From the NCBI RefSeq assembly GCF_013520985.1, contig NZ_JACDTY010000020.1, positions 1 through 64,000 on the forward strand: DNA of 64,000 nt. The letters run 5' to 3'. How positions within the stretch are numbered: position 1 is the stretch's first letter; every line of letters starts with the position of its first letter. Position numbers and translations under genes: made by a program. The DNA is from Mesorhizobium neociceri (GTDB lineage Bacteria; Pseudomonadota; Alphaproteobacteria; Rhizobiales; Rhizobiaceae). Of the stretch, positions 44,511 to 53,729 are shown piece after piece. The notes below the pieces were generated by a model. It searched no databases, was not told where the DNA came from, and worked only from the letters and a program-made list of their open reading frames with translations.

Positions 44511-45326
44511 ATGACCGAAGAGACCGTAGCCTTCGACATCGAGGACGGCATCGCCTGGGTGCGCTTCAACAGGCCTGAAAAGCGCAACTGCATGAACCCG
44601 GCGCTCAACCGGCGCATGATGGAGGTGCTCGATCAGCTGGAATACCGCGACGATGTCGGCGTGCTGGTGTTGTCGGGCGAAGGCAATGCCTGGTCGGCGG
44701 GCATGGACCTCAAGGAGTATTTTCGCGAGACCGAAGCCAAGGGCCTCGGCGCCGTCCGCAAGGCACAAGGCGAAGCCTATGGCTGGTGGCGGCGGCTGCG
44801 CTGGTATCGCAAGCCGACCATCGCCATGGTCAATGGCTGGTGCTTTGGCGGCGGCTATGGCCCGCTGTTTGCCTGCGATCTCGCTTTCGCCGCCGACGAG
44901 GCGCAATTCGCTTTGTCCGAAATCAATTGGGGTATCCTGCCCGGCGGCGGCGCCACCAAGGTGGTGGTCGATCTCCTGTCGATGCGCGACGCCATGTACC
45001 ACGCACTGACCGGCGAACTCATCGACGGCAGGAAGGCGGCGGCCTGGAAGCTGGTCAATGAAAGTCTGCCGCTGGAAAAGCTGAAAGCGCGCGTCACCGA
45101 AGTGGCGAACATTTTGCTGAAGAAAAACCCGGTCGCTCTGAAGGCGACCAAGGACGCTATCCGCCGCGTCGGCGAGATGACCTACGACAATGCCGAGGAC
45201 TATCTGGTGCGCGCGCAGGAGGCGGCCAATTCCTACGACAATGACGGCCGCAAGGAAGGCATCCGCCAGTTCATCGACGAGAAGAGCTACAAGCCCGGCC
45301 TCGGCGCCTACGACAAGGCAAGGTGA
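44511..45326 (+). CDS. p-Hydroxycinnamoyl-CoA (feruloyl-CoA) hydratase/lyase
   Basis: A 271-aa crotonase-family enzyme. VRFNRPEKRNCMNPALNRRM, LSGEGNAWSAGMDLKEYFRE (oxyanion loop) and VNGWCFGGGYGPLFACDLAFAAD with WGILPGGG are highly characteristic of feruloyl-CoA hydratase/lyase. It converts feruloyl- or coumaroyl-CoA to the aromatic aldehyde plus acetyl-CoA. The CoA ligase follows 27 bp downstream. GGAGGAGAG precedes the ATG at 44511. Confidence 0.9.
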   Translation: MTEETVAFDIEDGIAWVRFNRPEKRNCMNPALNRRMMEVLDQLEYRDDVGVLVLSGEGNAWSAGMDLKEYFRETEAKGLGAVRKAQGEAYGWWRRLRWYRKPTIAMVNGWCFGGGYGPLFACDLAFAADEAQFALSEINWGILPGGGATKVVVDLLSMRDAMYHALTGELIDGRKAAAWKLVNESLPLEKLKARVTEVANILLKKNPVALKATKDAIRRVGEMTYDNAEDYLVRAQEAANSYDNDGRKEGIRQFIDEKSYKPGLGAYDKAR

Positions 45327-45353
45327 GACATTCGATCGGGGAGGAGATGCGAG

Positions 45354-46847
45354 ATGCCGGCCTGGACGACGCCTGATCCAGTGGCCTTGCATGCCGCGAC
45401 GCAGCCGGACCGCATCGCTTGCGTCGACCTCGCTTCCGGCCGGCGCTGGACATACAGCAGGCTCGATGAAGCCATCCAGCGCGCTGCCGCCGTGCTCGAA
45501 AGCGGCTACGGCATCGGGCCGGGTCAGCGCATCGCCACCGTCGCCCGCAACAGCGCCGACCTGCTGATCCTGCAGCAGGCCGCCATGCGGCTCGGCGCCG
45601 TCTTCGTGCCGGTGAACTGGCGCCTCGCTGCGCCTGAGCAACAGGCGATCCTTGCCGATTGTGATCCCGCGCTGCTGCTGCACGATGCTGCGTTTGAAAT
45701 GGTGCCGCCCAAGGACTGCATGACGGTCAAGGTCGCTGATTTTGCGGCGGCGGTGGAAGCGCAGGCGCCGGCGCCGCGCCGGCCTTTGCCGCCGGCCGAT
45801 CAGCCATCGATCATCCTCTACACATCGGGCACGTCGGGTCGCCCCAAGGGCGTCATCATCACCGAGGCCAACGCCTTCGCCACCGCCGTGAATTTCGGCC
45901 TGCTGGGGCGGGTCGGCAATGCAAGCGTCTTCCTCTGCGACGCGCCGATGTTCCATGTCATCGGCCTCATCACCAGCCTGCGCCCGCCTTTGCTGCAAGG
46001 CGGCACCGTGCTGATCTCGCCCGGCTTCGAGGCCGCTGTCACCAACCGCCGCCTGGCGGACCCCGAGCTCGGCGTCACCCACTATTTCTGCGTGCCGCAA
46101 ATGGCCAAAATGCTGCGTGACGATGCCGCGTTCTCGCCAGCAAGCTGGACCACGCTGACCGCCATCTTCACCGGCGGCGCGCCCAATCCCGCTGCCGACA
46201 TCCTCTGGTGGCTGGAGCAGGGCGTGCGCATGGTCGACGGCTTCGGCATGACCGAGGCCGGCACCGTGCTTGGCATGCCGGTCGAGGCCGGCCAGATCGC
46301 CCGCAAGGCGGGCTCCGCCGGGCTGCCGGCGCCGTCGCTGTCCCTGCGCATGGTCGACGAAGATGGCCACGACGCCGCAGCCGGCGAGGCGGGCGAAATA
46401 TGGCTCAGCGGACCCAATGTCACGCCGGGCTACTGGAACCGGCCGGACGAGACCGCGCAGGCCTTCACATCGGATGGCTGGTTCCGCACCGGCGACATTG
46501 CGCGCCGGGACGAAGACGGCTTCGTCACCCTTGTCGACCGCCGCAAGGACATGTTCATTTCGGGTGGCGAGAACGTCTATCCGGCCGAGGTCGAGATGGC
46601 GCTGCTCGATCACCCCGACATTGCCGAAGCAGCCGTCATTGGCATCGCCGACGAGCGCTGGGGCGAGGTCGGCCGCGCCTTCGTCGTATTGAAATCCGGT
46701 CGTGCTCTCGACCCGGCATCGCTTGCGGCGCACTGTGCCGCTCGCATCGCCCGCTACAAAGTGCCGAAGGAATTTCTGCCCATCGAGGCGCTGCCGCGCA
46801 CCGCCTCCGGCAAGATCCAGAAACACATTTTGCGCGGCTGGCGGTGA
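45354..46847 (+). CDS. Feruloyl-CoA synthetase-like AMP-forming acyl-CoA ligase
   Basis: A 497-aa ANL-superfamily ligase. The P-loop IILYTSGTSGRPKGV, the A5-like VDGFGMTEAG and the GWFRTGDIARRDEDGF, DRRKDMFISGGENVYPAEVE and C-terminal SGKIQKH (catalytic Lys) motifs are all present. Next to the hydratase/lyase it should activate ferulate, p-coumarate or caffeate with ATP and CoA. Both genes are probably repressed by the divergent MarR protein. Confidence 0.87.
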   Translation: MPAWTTPDPVALHAATQPDRIACVDLASGRRWTYSRLDEAIQRAAAVLESGYGIGPGQRIATVARNSADLLILQQAAMRLGAVFVPVNWRLAAPEQQAILADCDPALLLHDAAFEMVPPKDCMTVKVADFAAAVEAQAPAPRRPLPPADQPSIILYTSGTSGRPKGVIITEANAFATAVNFGLLGRVGNASVFLCDAPMFHVIGLITSLRPPLLQGGTVLISPGFEAAVTNRRLADPELGVTHYFCVPQMAKMLRDDAAFSPASWTTLTAIFTGGAPNPAADILWWLEQGVRMVDGFGMTEAGTVLGMPVEAGQIARKAGSAGLPAPSLSLRMVDEDGHDAAAGEAGEIWLSGPNVTPGYWNRPDETAQAFTSDGWFRTGDIARRDEDGFVTLVDRRKDMFISGGENVYPAEVEMALLDHPDIAEAAVIGIADERWGEVGRAFVVLKSGRALDPASLAAHCAARIARYKVPKEFLPIEALPRTASGKIQKHILRGWR

Positions 46848-46869
46848 GCTGGAGCATCACCGCCATCCT

Positions 46870-48192
46870 TCATTGCATGCGCGCTTTGGCCACGTCGGCC
46901 GGCGTGATGGCGGATTGCTTGCCGCCGAAATGCGCCAGCACATAGTTGCCGAGCGCCGCGATCTCGACATCCGAATAGGCATTGGCGAAAGCCGGCATCG
47001 CCTGCTTGCCGAGCGGCGTCGTCATATGCGCGCCCTTCAGGATGACCTGGATGAGGTTGGTGCCATCGGGATCGTTGACCGTGCGGCTGCCGCGCAGGGC
47101 CGCATAGGGTGTCTGCAGCCCTTCGCCGTTCCAGCCGTGACAGCTGGCACAGGCGCCCTGGAACAGCTTCAGGCCGAGCCCGCTTTGCGCCACCGAATCC
47201 GCAGAGGGCGCGTAGGCGATGGACGTCGTCAGTGTTGCCGGCGGCTCCGCTTCGACGATCGCCTTGTCGCTGCTTGTCTGAGGCGGCACGGTTTTCACGT
47301 AGGCGACGATCGCCTTGATGTCTTCCGGCGTCAAATGGCGCAGGCTGTAGTCGACGGCTTCGCCCATGCTGCCGGTGGCCGAACCGCGCCCGTCCGCATG
47401 GCCCTTGGACAGATAGTCGAACAGTTGTTCGTCGCTCCAGCTGCCGATGCCGGTCGTCTTGTCCGAGCTGATATTATAGGCCTTCCAGCCCTGCAATTCG
47501 GCGCCGGCGAACTTCTTGCCGTTGTCCAATCCATAAAGCAGGTTGCGTGGCGTGTGGCATTCGCCGCAATGCGCCATGGCTTCGACCAGATAGGCGCCGC
47601 GGTTCCATTCTGCGCTCTGCTTTTCGTCTTGCGACAGCGGACCGTCGGGAACGAACAACAGGTTCCAGAACCGCAGGACATAACGCTGGTTGAACGGGAA
47701 GCTCAGATCGTTCTTCGGCGCCTCGGCGTGCACCGGCGGCAGGCTGAACAGATAGGCTTTGATCGCCAGCGCATCTTCCGTGGTCATCCTGGCATAGGCG
47801 GCATAGGAAAAGGCCGGGTAGAGATTGCGGCCCTGGCTGTCGATGCCTTGATGCAGCGCGCGCACGAATTCCGCGTCGCTCCAGTTGCCGATGCCGGTTT
47901 CCTTGTCGGCGGTGATGTTGGGGGAATAGACGGTGCCGAACGGCAGCTTGAAGGCAAGGCCGCCGGCATAGGGTTGGCCGCCTGATGTTGTGTGGCAGGC
48001 GGCGCAATCGGCCGCGCGCGTCAGATATTCGCCGCGCTCGATCAGCGCCTGGCCGGTCGGCAGTTTTGCCGCCGCCACGGAGACGTCCGGCAGCGGCGCC
48101 GGCTTGAACAGGAAGATCGCAACGCCGGCGGCGATGACCACCACGATAGCAAGGAGGATGCGGACCAAGAGGATGCGGACCAATCTTCTCAT
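46870..48192 (-). CDS. Triheme cytochrome c subunit of a membrane dehydrogenase
   Basis: A 440-aa protein with an N-terminal membrane anchor (ILLVRILLAIVVVIAAGVAIFLF) and three heme c motifs: CAACH, CGECH and CASCH. The layout is that of the alcohol/aldehyde dehydrogenase cytochrome subunit (AdhB/IorC-like). It lies 10 bp after the molybdenum subunit gene, so it likely passes electrons from that enzyme to the respiratory chain in the periplasm. Confidence 0.9.
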   Translation of the reverse strand: MRRLVRILLVRILLAIVVVIAAGVAIFLFKPAPLPDVSVAAAKLPTGQALIERGEYLTRAADCAACHTTSGGQPYAGGLAFKLPFGTVYSPNITADKETGIGNWSDAEFVRALHQGIDSQGRNLYPAFSYAAYARMTTEDALAIKAYLFSLPPVHAEAPKNDLSFPFNQRYVLRFWNLLFVPDGPLSQDEKQSAEWNRGAYLVEAMAHCGECHTPRNLLYGLDNGKKFAGAELQGWKAYNISSDKTTGIGSWSDEQLFDYLSKGHADGRGSATGSMGEAVDYSLRHLTPEDIKAIVAYVKTVPPQTSSDKAIVEAEPPATLTTSIAYAPSADSVAQSGLGLKLFQGACASCHGWNGEGLQTPYAALRGSRTVNDPDGTNLIQVILKGAHMTTPLGKQAMPAFANAYSDVEIAALGNYVLAHFGGKQSAITPADVAKARMQ

Positions 48193-48202
48193 GGCTTGGC
48201 CC

Positions 48203-50503
48203 TCACAGCGCTTCGGCTTCGGTTTCGACGCCGGTCTCCGGGCGCTCCTTGCTGTTCACCAACGCCGCCAGCAGGGGCGCTGCCAGCGGCGGCACCATCG
48301 AGACGCTGGTCTTGTCGGCGCCGTCGCTCTTCAGCTGGTTGCGGTCGATGGGCAGGCTGCGCAGGCGTTTTCCCGTTGCCGCAAAGATCGCGTTGGCAAG
48401 GGCAGGGCCGGCCGAAACCGTTGCCGTCTCGCCGATACCGCCAGGCGATTCCAGGCTCTTGACGTGATAGACCTCGATCTTCGGCGCCTCATTGTTGCGC
48501 AGGATGCGGTAGTCGTGAAAATTGCTCTGGTCGACGCGGCCATTGCTGAAGGTGATGCCGCTGTAGAGCGCCGCCGACAGGCCGAAGATCAATCCGCCTT
48601 CGATCTGTGCCTCGACCGTGTTGGGATTGATGGCGATGCCGCAATCGACGGCGACCACCGCGCGCTGCAGCGTGATTTCGCCGGCCGCTGAAACCGAGAT
48701 CTCCAGCACCGCGGCCATGTAGCTGCCGAAGGCATCGTGCAGGGAAATGCCGCGGCCGCTGCCGGCTGGAAGCGGCGAGCCCCAGCCGGATTTCTCGGCC
48801 GCAAGCTCGAGAACGCCCGCGGCCCGCGGCTGGTTTTTGGTCAGCGCCCGGCGATACTCCACAGGATCCCTGCCCACCGCATGGGCGAGTTCGTCCATGA
48901 AACTTTCGACCACGAAGACATTGTGCGTCGGTCCGACGCCGCGCCACCAGGTGATCGGCACCGGCGGATCCTCGCGCACCCAGTCGACCTGGATGACGGG
49001 CAGGTCATAAGGTGGTTTGGCGGCACCCTCGACGGCATCGTCGTCCAGCTTGTCCTGCGGCCAGCCGCCCGGAATGTAGTTGCCGAGCACCGAGCCGCCG
49101 GCGACATGATCGATCCACACCGCCGGCAGGCCGTCGGCGCCGAGACCGGCTGATATCCGGTCGTAATAGGTGGGCCGGTAAAGATCGTGCTGGATGTCTT
49201 CTTCGCGCGTCCAGATGACCTTGACCGGGTAGCTCACCTGTTTGGCGATCGCCACCGCCTGGCCGACGGATTCGGCGACCAGCCGGCGGCCGAAACCGCC
49301 GCCGATCAGGTGATTGTGCACGATGATCTTGTCTAGCGGGAAGCCCGTGACCTGTGCCGCCCAGCCTTGCGCCTGTGTGGGCACCTGGGTGCCGACCCAG
49401 ATCTCGCATTCATCGGCGCGCACATGCACGACGCAGTTGATCGGCTCCATCGGCGCATGCGCGAGGAACGGCAGCTCATAGCTTGCCTCGACCGTCTTGA
49501 CGGCGGCTTTCAGCGCGCCGGCGACGTCGCCTTCCTGGCGCGCCATGATCGGCGTCTTCTGCTGGGACGCAGCCTTCAGCGTGGCCATCATATCGGCGCT
49601 TGAAAGCTTGGCGTTGACGCCTTCGTTCCAGGTGATGCTAAGCGCCTCGAGACCCTTCTTGGCGGCCCAGAAATGATCGCCGATCACGGCGACCGCATTG
49701 TCCAGCTTCACAATATCGCGCACACCGGGAATGGCGCGCGCCGCGGTCTCGTCGACATCGCCGAGCTTGCCGCCAATGACCGGACAGGCGGCGACCGTCG
49801 CCACCTTCATGTCGGGCACGCGCACATCGATGCCGTAGATCACTGCGCCGTTGACCTTGCCTGCAGTGTCGACCCGGCGCAGCGACTTGCCGATCAGTTC
49901 GAAATCCTTGGGATCCTTGAGCTTGACGTCGCTCGGCACCGGTTGCTTGCCGGCTGCGTCGGCGAGCGCGCCATAGGCCAGCTGCCGGCCTGTCGGCTGA
50001 TGCGTGACCACGCCAAGCTTGGCGCTGCATTCCGAAACCGGAACCGACCATTGCACGGCTGCTGCCGCAACCAGCATCGTGCGGGCTACGGCACCTGCCT
50101 TGCGCAGCGATTCCCAGGTTGCCCGCATCGACGTCGAGCCGCCGGTCGCCTGACCGCCCAGCAGCGCAGTCGTATAAAGCTTCTCGTTGGGCGGCGCGTC
50201 GACGACCTTCACCTGATCGAGGCCGACTTCCAGTTCCTCGGCAATCAGTGTCGCTTCGCCGGTATGGGTCCCTTGTCCCATTTCGATGTTGGGCAGGATT
50301 AAGGTGATCTTGCCGTCGCTGTCGATGCGGATGAAGGCATCGGGTGAAAAGGCGGCGGTGACGTCGCCCTCGACGGGCTCGGCCGCGGCAAAACCGGGCC
50401 TGATGCCGGCGCCCAGCATGCTGAAGCCGAGCAGAAGGCCGCTGCCTTGCAGGAAGGCGCGGCGCGAGGTGGCTTTTTGGGTGGAGGAGGACGGCTTGCT
50501 CAT
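48203..50503 (-). CDS. Molybdopterin-binding aldehyde/isoquinoline oxidoreductase large subunit (IorB-like)
   Basis: A 766-aa xanthine-oxidase-family large subunit. A Tat signal (TSRRAFLQGSGLLLGFSML) shows periplasmic export. Later regions (PNIEMGQGTHTGEATLIAEEL, NHLIGGGFGRRL, VDCGIAINPNTVEAQIEGGLIFGLSAAL, ESPGGIGETATVSAGPALANAIFAATG) are typical of IorB, with the catalytic Glu in GGIGET. It forms a three-subunit enzyme with the 2Fe-2S protein upstream and the cytochrome c downstream. It is convergent with the feruloyl-CoA pathway genes, and may oxidise the aldehyde they make. Confidence 0.9.
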   Translation of the reverse strand: MSKPSSSTQKATSRRAFLQGSGLLLGFSMLGAGIRPGFAAAEPVEGDVTAAFSPDAFIRIDSDGKITLILPNIEMGQGTHTGEATLIAEELEVGLDQVKVVDAPPNEKLYTTALLGGQATGGSTSMRATWESLRKAGAVARTMLVAAAAVQWSVPVSECSAKLGVVTHQPTGRQLAYGALADAAGKQPVPSDVKLKDPKDFELIGKSLRRVDTAGKVNGAVIYGIDVRVPDMKVATVAACPVIGGKLGDVDETAARAIPGVRDIVKLDNAVAVIGDHFWAAKKGLEALSITWNEGVNAKLSSADMMATLKAASQQKTPIMARQEGDVAGALKAAVKTVEASYELPFLAHAPMEPINCVVHVRADECEIWVGTQVPTQAQGWAAQVTGFPLDKIIVHNHLIGGGFGRRLVAESVGQAVAIAKQVSYPVKVIWTREEDIQHDLYRPTYYDRISAGLGADGLPAVWIDHVAGGSVLGNYIPGGWPQDKLDDDAVEGAAKPPYDLPVIQVDWVREDPPVPITWWRGVGPTHNVFVVESFMDELAHAVGRDPVEYRRALTKNQPRAAGVLELAAEKSGWGSPLPAGSGRGISLHDAFGSYMAAVLEISVSAAGEITLQRAVVAVDCGIAINPNTVEAQIEGGLIFGLSAALYSGITFSNGRVDQSNFHDYRILRNNEAPKIEVYHVKSLESPGGIGETATVSAGPALANAIFAATGKRLRSLPIDRNQLKSDGADKTSVSMVPPLAAPLLAALVNSKERPETGVETEAEAL

Positions 50504-50518
50504 GGCTGGCTATCTCCC

Positions 50519-50971
50519 TCAGGCCTTCGCGGCCTGTTTTATGGCCGCTCGTATGCGTGTGTAGGTGCCGCACCGGCAGATATTGCCGGACATCGCCGCA
50601 TCGATATCGCTGTCGCTCGGGTCGGGGTTGCGATCCAGCAACGCCGTGGCCGACATGATCTGGCCGGACTGGCAATAGCCGCACTGGATGACTTCGAGGT
50701 CGAGCCAGGCCTGTTGCACTTTCTTGCCCGATTGCGTCGCACCGATCGCCTCGACGGTGGTGACATGGCGCGAGCCGACCGATGCAACCGGCAGCACACA
50801 GGAGCGCACCGGTTGTCCGTCAAGCTGCACCGTGCAGGCGCCGCATTGGGCTATGCCGCAACCGAACTTCGTGCCGGTCAGGCCGATGACATCGCGCAAT
50901 ACCCACAGCAACGGCATATCGTCCGGCACGTCGACACTGCGATCCTCGCCGTTTACATTGAGCGCAATCAT
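50519..50971 (-). CDS. 2Fe-2S subunit of the molybdenum aldehyde oxidoreductase (IorA-like)
   Basis: A 150-aa small subunit with two [2Fe-2S] sites: the plant-type cluster [20 protein letters not shown]...C and the C-terminal [15 protein letters not shown] ... [13 protein letters not shown]. The ATG at 50971 starts the conserved region; the frame is open further upstream. It is the first gene of the three-subunit operon. Confidence 0.92.
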   Translation of the reverse strand: MIALNVNGEDRSVDVPDDMPLLWVLRDVIGLTGTKFGCGIAQCGACTVQLDGQPVRSCVLPVASVGSRHVTTVEAIGATQSGKKVQQAWLDLEVIQCGYCQSGQIMSATALLDRNPDPSDSDIDAAMSGNICRCGTYTRIRAAIKQAAKA

Positions 50972-51141
50972 GGTCTCTCCTCGGTTATCCGCATCCCCGT
51001 GGATAATGCAGTAGGCACAAGTTCGCCGGTCGTGTCTAATCAAATGGTAGTTGTTCTCGGCAACGCAAAGGGTGTGCGAACCGCACGCGCCTGCGCCATG
51101 GTGCCCCTGATCTTTGCTGGATTGCCTGAAAGGATTTTGCG

Positions 51142-51564
51142 ATGGCTGAGTTGAAGGTCAGGACCCGCGTCACCGGCGCGACGGCAACGTTGCAGCCCGG
51201 CGGCCTGCCCGCCGTCACAACGCCGACCGGCGGCGCGGTCGATGTCGTCACCGGGGTCAGCGCGCCGGGCTTCAACCCGCTCGACCTACTCTACGCCTCG
51301 CTCGCCGCCTGCATGGTGCTGAGCGCCCGCATCGCCGCCAGTCGTCTTGGGGTTGCCGCCGAGCTTGGCGAAGTACGCGCCGAGGTCAGCGGCGAGAAGG
51401 CCAAGGACGAACCGTCGCGTGTCGAAAAATTCAACATCAGGCTCGACATTGCGGGGGATCTCGACGCTGCGACGAAGCAGAGGATCGTCGAGGATGCGGA
51501 ATCGATCTGCACGGTCTCCAACACCCTGCGCGCCGCGCCGGAACTGCATGCGACGCTTGGGTGA
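51142..51564 (+). CDS. OsmC/Ohr-family protein
   Basis: A 140-aa OsmC-fold protein; [27 protein letters not shown] carries one reactive Cys, and a second Cys occurs near the C-terminus in [10 protein letters not shown]. These two Cys are the peroxidase pair of the family, which reduces organic hydroperoxides. An AAGGA ribosome site precedes the ATG. It is followed by an AhpD-like gene, consistent with oxidative-stress defence. Confidence 0.87.
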   Translation: MAELKVRTRVTGATATLQPGGLPAVTTPTGGAVDVVTGVSAPGFNPLDLLYASLAACMVLSARIAASRLGVAAELGEVRAEVSGEKAKDEPSRVEKFNIRLDIAGDLDAATKQRIVEDAESICTVSNTLRAAPELHATLG

Positions 51565-51605
51565 GTGCAGAACGCCTCGCGCTGCCACCAACCAAGGACC
51601 ATCCC

Positions 51606-52130
51606 ATGGCCATGATCCCGCCGATCGACTACGCCTCGGCATCGCAAGACATCCGCGCCGAGCACGACAGGGAGCTTGGCCTGCGCGGGCGCATGACCAA
51701 CATGAAGCGGATCCTGCTGCATTCGCCCGCGGCGCACCGCATCTATGCCGAATGGTTCACGCTGCGCGATCTGTTGAAGCCCTCACTCGACGACCGCGCT
51801 GTCTGGCTGTTGTCGCTGGCGATCTCGCAAGTCTGCCGCGCCGAGATTCCGGTCACCTTCTTCCGCCGCGCGCTGATCGATAGCGGCCTTGATCCGGAGG
51901 CGATCGAACCCCGCGCCGACGAGGCGTTGCTGATCGAATTCGGCAAGGCAGTCGCCGCCGATGCCAATGCCGTTCCCGACGATGTCTGGGCGGCACTAAA
52001 AGCCCGCTACGACGACACACTGTTGGTCAACCTCGTCGCTTTCGCCGGCATCATGGTGGCGACCTGCGTTTTCACCAACGCGGTGCGGGTCGACCTCGAT
52101 CCGGAGTTGGAGGTGTATCGGAAGTGGTGA
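51606..52130 (+). CDS. Carboxymuconolactone decarboxylase/AhpD-like protein
   Basis: A protein of about 174 aa of the CMD/AhpD fold: LLHSPAAHRIYAEWFTLRDLL and a helical ISQVCRAEIPVTFFRRALIDSG core. The classic CxxC of AhpD is not evident (only single Cys residues), so disulfide-reductase activity is doubtful. A GTG at 51561 overlapping the OsmC stop would lengthen it by 15 residues. Confidence 0.7.
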   Translation: MAMIPPIDYASASQDIRAEHDRELGLRGRMTNMKRILLHSPAAHRIYAEWFTLRDLLKPSLDDRAVWLLSLAISQVCRAEIPVTFFRRALIDSGLDPEAIEPRADEALLIEFGKAVAADANAVPDDVWAALKARYDDTLLVNLVAFAGIMVATCVFTNAVRVDLDPELEVYRKW

Positions 52131-52142
52131 CGCACGGTTTTC

Positions 52143-52306
52143 CCTTCTCCCCTTGTGGGAGAAGGTGGCCGAGCGAAGCTCGGTCGGATGAGGGGTGTTC
52201 CAGCTTGGCGACACGTTCGAAATTGCCACCGCCCCATTCCGTCGCGCACCCCTCATCCGTCTCGGCGCTAACGCGCCGATCCACCTTCTCCCACAAGGGG
52301 AGAAGG
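52143..52306. repeat. RIME-type palindromic mosaic element
   Basis: CCTTCTCCCCTTGTGGGAGA...GGATGAGGGGTG (52143-52197) is inverted at 52247-52306 (CACCCCTCATCC...AGAAGG), with minor differences. It fills the gap between the AhpD-like and 2OG-oxygenase genes. The short inner palindromes GAGCGAAGCTC and GGCGCTAACGCGCC are typical. Confidence 0.8.
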
Positions 52307-52385
52307 TCACGCCCCACCTCCGCAGGAATCGGGTGGCCTGCACCTCTCGTTCGCCCCACTTTGCCCACAAGCAAAGGAGGCATCC

Positions 52386-53129
52386 ATGACCATCCATTCG
52401 ATAGGCGCCAAACGGGCAACCCACTCGGCCGAAGCGCGCGTGGCGACGCAGGACTGGAGCGCACTGATCGGCGAGCTGAACAGCCATGGCAGCGCCGTCA
52501 TGCCGGCGCTGCTTTCGCCCGAGGAGTGCGCCGAGATCGCCTCGCTCTATCCGCATGAGGAGCATTTCCGTAGCCATGTGGTGATGGCGCGCCATGGCTT
52601 CGGCAAGGGCGAGTACCGCTATTTCCGCTACCCGCTGCCGGATCTGATTGGCGCCTTGCGCACCGCGCTCTATCCGCGCCTTGCATCAGTCGCCAACGAC
52701 TGGAACGAGCGCATGGGCACGGCACAGCGCTATCCCGACGACCACGCGGCCTTCCTCCAACTTTGCCACGAAAACGGCCAGACGCGGCCGACGCCGCTTC
52801 TGCTCCAGTATGGCCCCGGCGACTTCAACTGCCTGCACCAGGATCTCTATGGCGATCTCGCTTTTCCCTTGCAGGTGGCGATCCTGTTGTCCGAGCCGGG
52901 TGAGGATTTCACCGGCGGCGAATTCGTGCTGACCGAACAGCGCCCGCGCATGCAAAGCCGCGCCGAAGTGGTGCCGCTGATCCAGGGCGACGCGGTGATC
53001 TTCGCTGTACACAATCGCCCGGTGCAAGGCACGAAAGGGCACTATCGCGTCAATCTCCGGCACGGCGTCAGCCGTCTGCGCTCAGGCAGGCGGCATACCG
53101 TTGGCATTATCTTCCACGACGCGAAGTAA
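52386..53129 (+). CDS. 2-Oxoglutarate/Fe(II)-dependent oxygenase superfamily protein
   Basis: A 247-aa cupin-fold oxygenase. The HxD iron motif is in NCLHQDLYGD, the distal region GDAVIFAVHNRPVQGTKGHYRVNLRHGVSRLR supplies the second His and the 2OG-binding Arg. It resembles prolyl-4-hydroxylase/AlkB-like proteins found next to alkylation-repair genes, but no such neighbour is here. Substrate unknown. Confidence 0.82.
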   Translation: MTIHSIGAKRATHSAEARVATQDWSALIGELNSHGSAVMPALLSPEECAEIASLYPHEEHFRSHVVMARHGFGKGEYRYFRYPLPDLIGALRTALYPRLASVANDWNERMGTAQRYPDDHAAFLQLCHENGQTRPTPLLLQYGPGDFNCLHQDLYGDLAFPLQVAILLSEPGEDFTGGEFVLTEQRPRMQSRAEVVPLIQGDAVIFAVHNRPVQGTKGHYRVNLRHGVSRLRSGRRHTVGIIFHDAK

Positions 53130-53187
53130 TGTCACCCGCTTCTGCGCAGTTCTGTCGTCCCGCTGGCTGCCCGAGATTGGCGCAGGC

Positions 53188-53502
53188 TCACACTTCGTCG
53201 ACGTCGAACAGCAGCATCGTCAGGTCGTCGTCCCCTGGGGCGAGTATCCGCCGGTCAGCGGCGCAGGCGATGCCGATTTCGGTGGCAAATGCGCTCTGCA
53301 TATCGGCGAGGCTGTCGAAATACAGCGTCCCTACCAGATACGGCATCTCGCCCGCTGAGCGCTTGATGATAGGCCGCCTGCTGATGTCGTAGCGCCGCAG
53401 ACCGGGAAGCTTCTTGGCCAGCGGCACATGAATCTCGAAATAGTGCCGGTCGAAAGCCTCAGGACAGGCCGGGGTTTTGTAGATCACGAGCATCTTGGCC
53501 AT
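53188..53502 (-). CDS. EthD-family small protein
   Basis: A protein of about 104 aa with the EthD fold: AKMLVIYKTPACPEAFDRHYFEIHVPLAKKLPGLRRYDISRRP. It forms dimeric alpha/beta barrels, sometimes with heme or as ether-degradation helpers; the role here is unknown. ATG at 53502 is chosen over the upstream one at 53544 because the family begins at MAKMLVIY. Confidence 0.8.
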   Translation of the reverse strand: MAKMLVIYKTPACPEAFDRHYFEIHVPLAKKLPGLRRYDISRRPIIKRSAGEMPYLVGTLYFDSLADMQSAFATEIGIACAADRRILAPGDDDLTMLLFDVDEV

Positions 53503-53729
53503 CTTCGTATTCCTGTCCTGTTGGTGTTGCCGGTTGGGGGCCATGCAGGCCGCCGCGCCAATGTCGTTTCGCGAGGGCGGATTTCGACGATCCCTGGATT
53601 ATTGTTTTCGTGACGGGCGACGGGGTCCGCGCCACCATCTGCGGCGCTTGTGCCTCTTCCCCCGCGACCCTCATTCGCGTATGGCCCCGGGCAAATCCCT
53701 CAATTTCGCATCAGCTCCCGGACCGCCCA

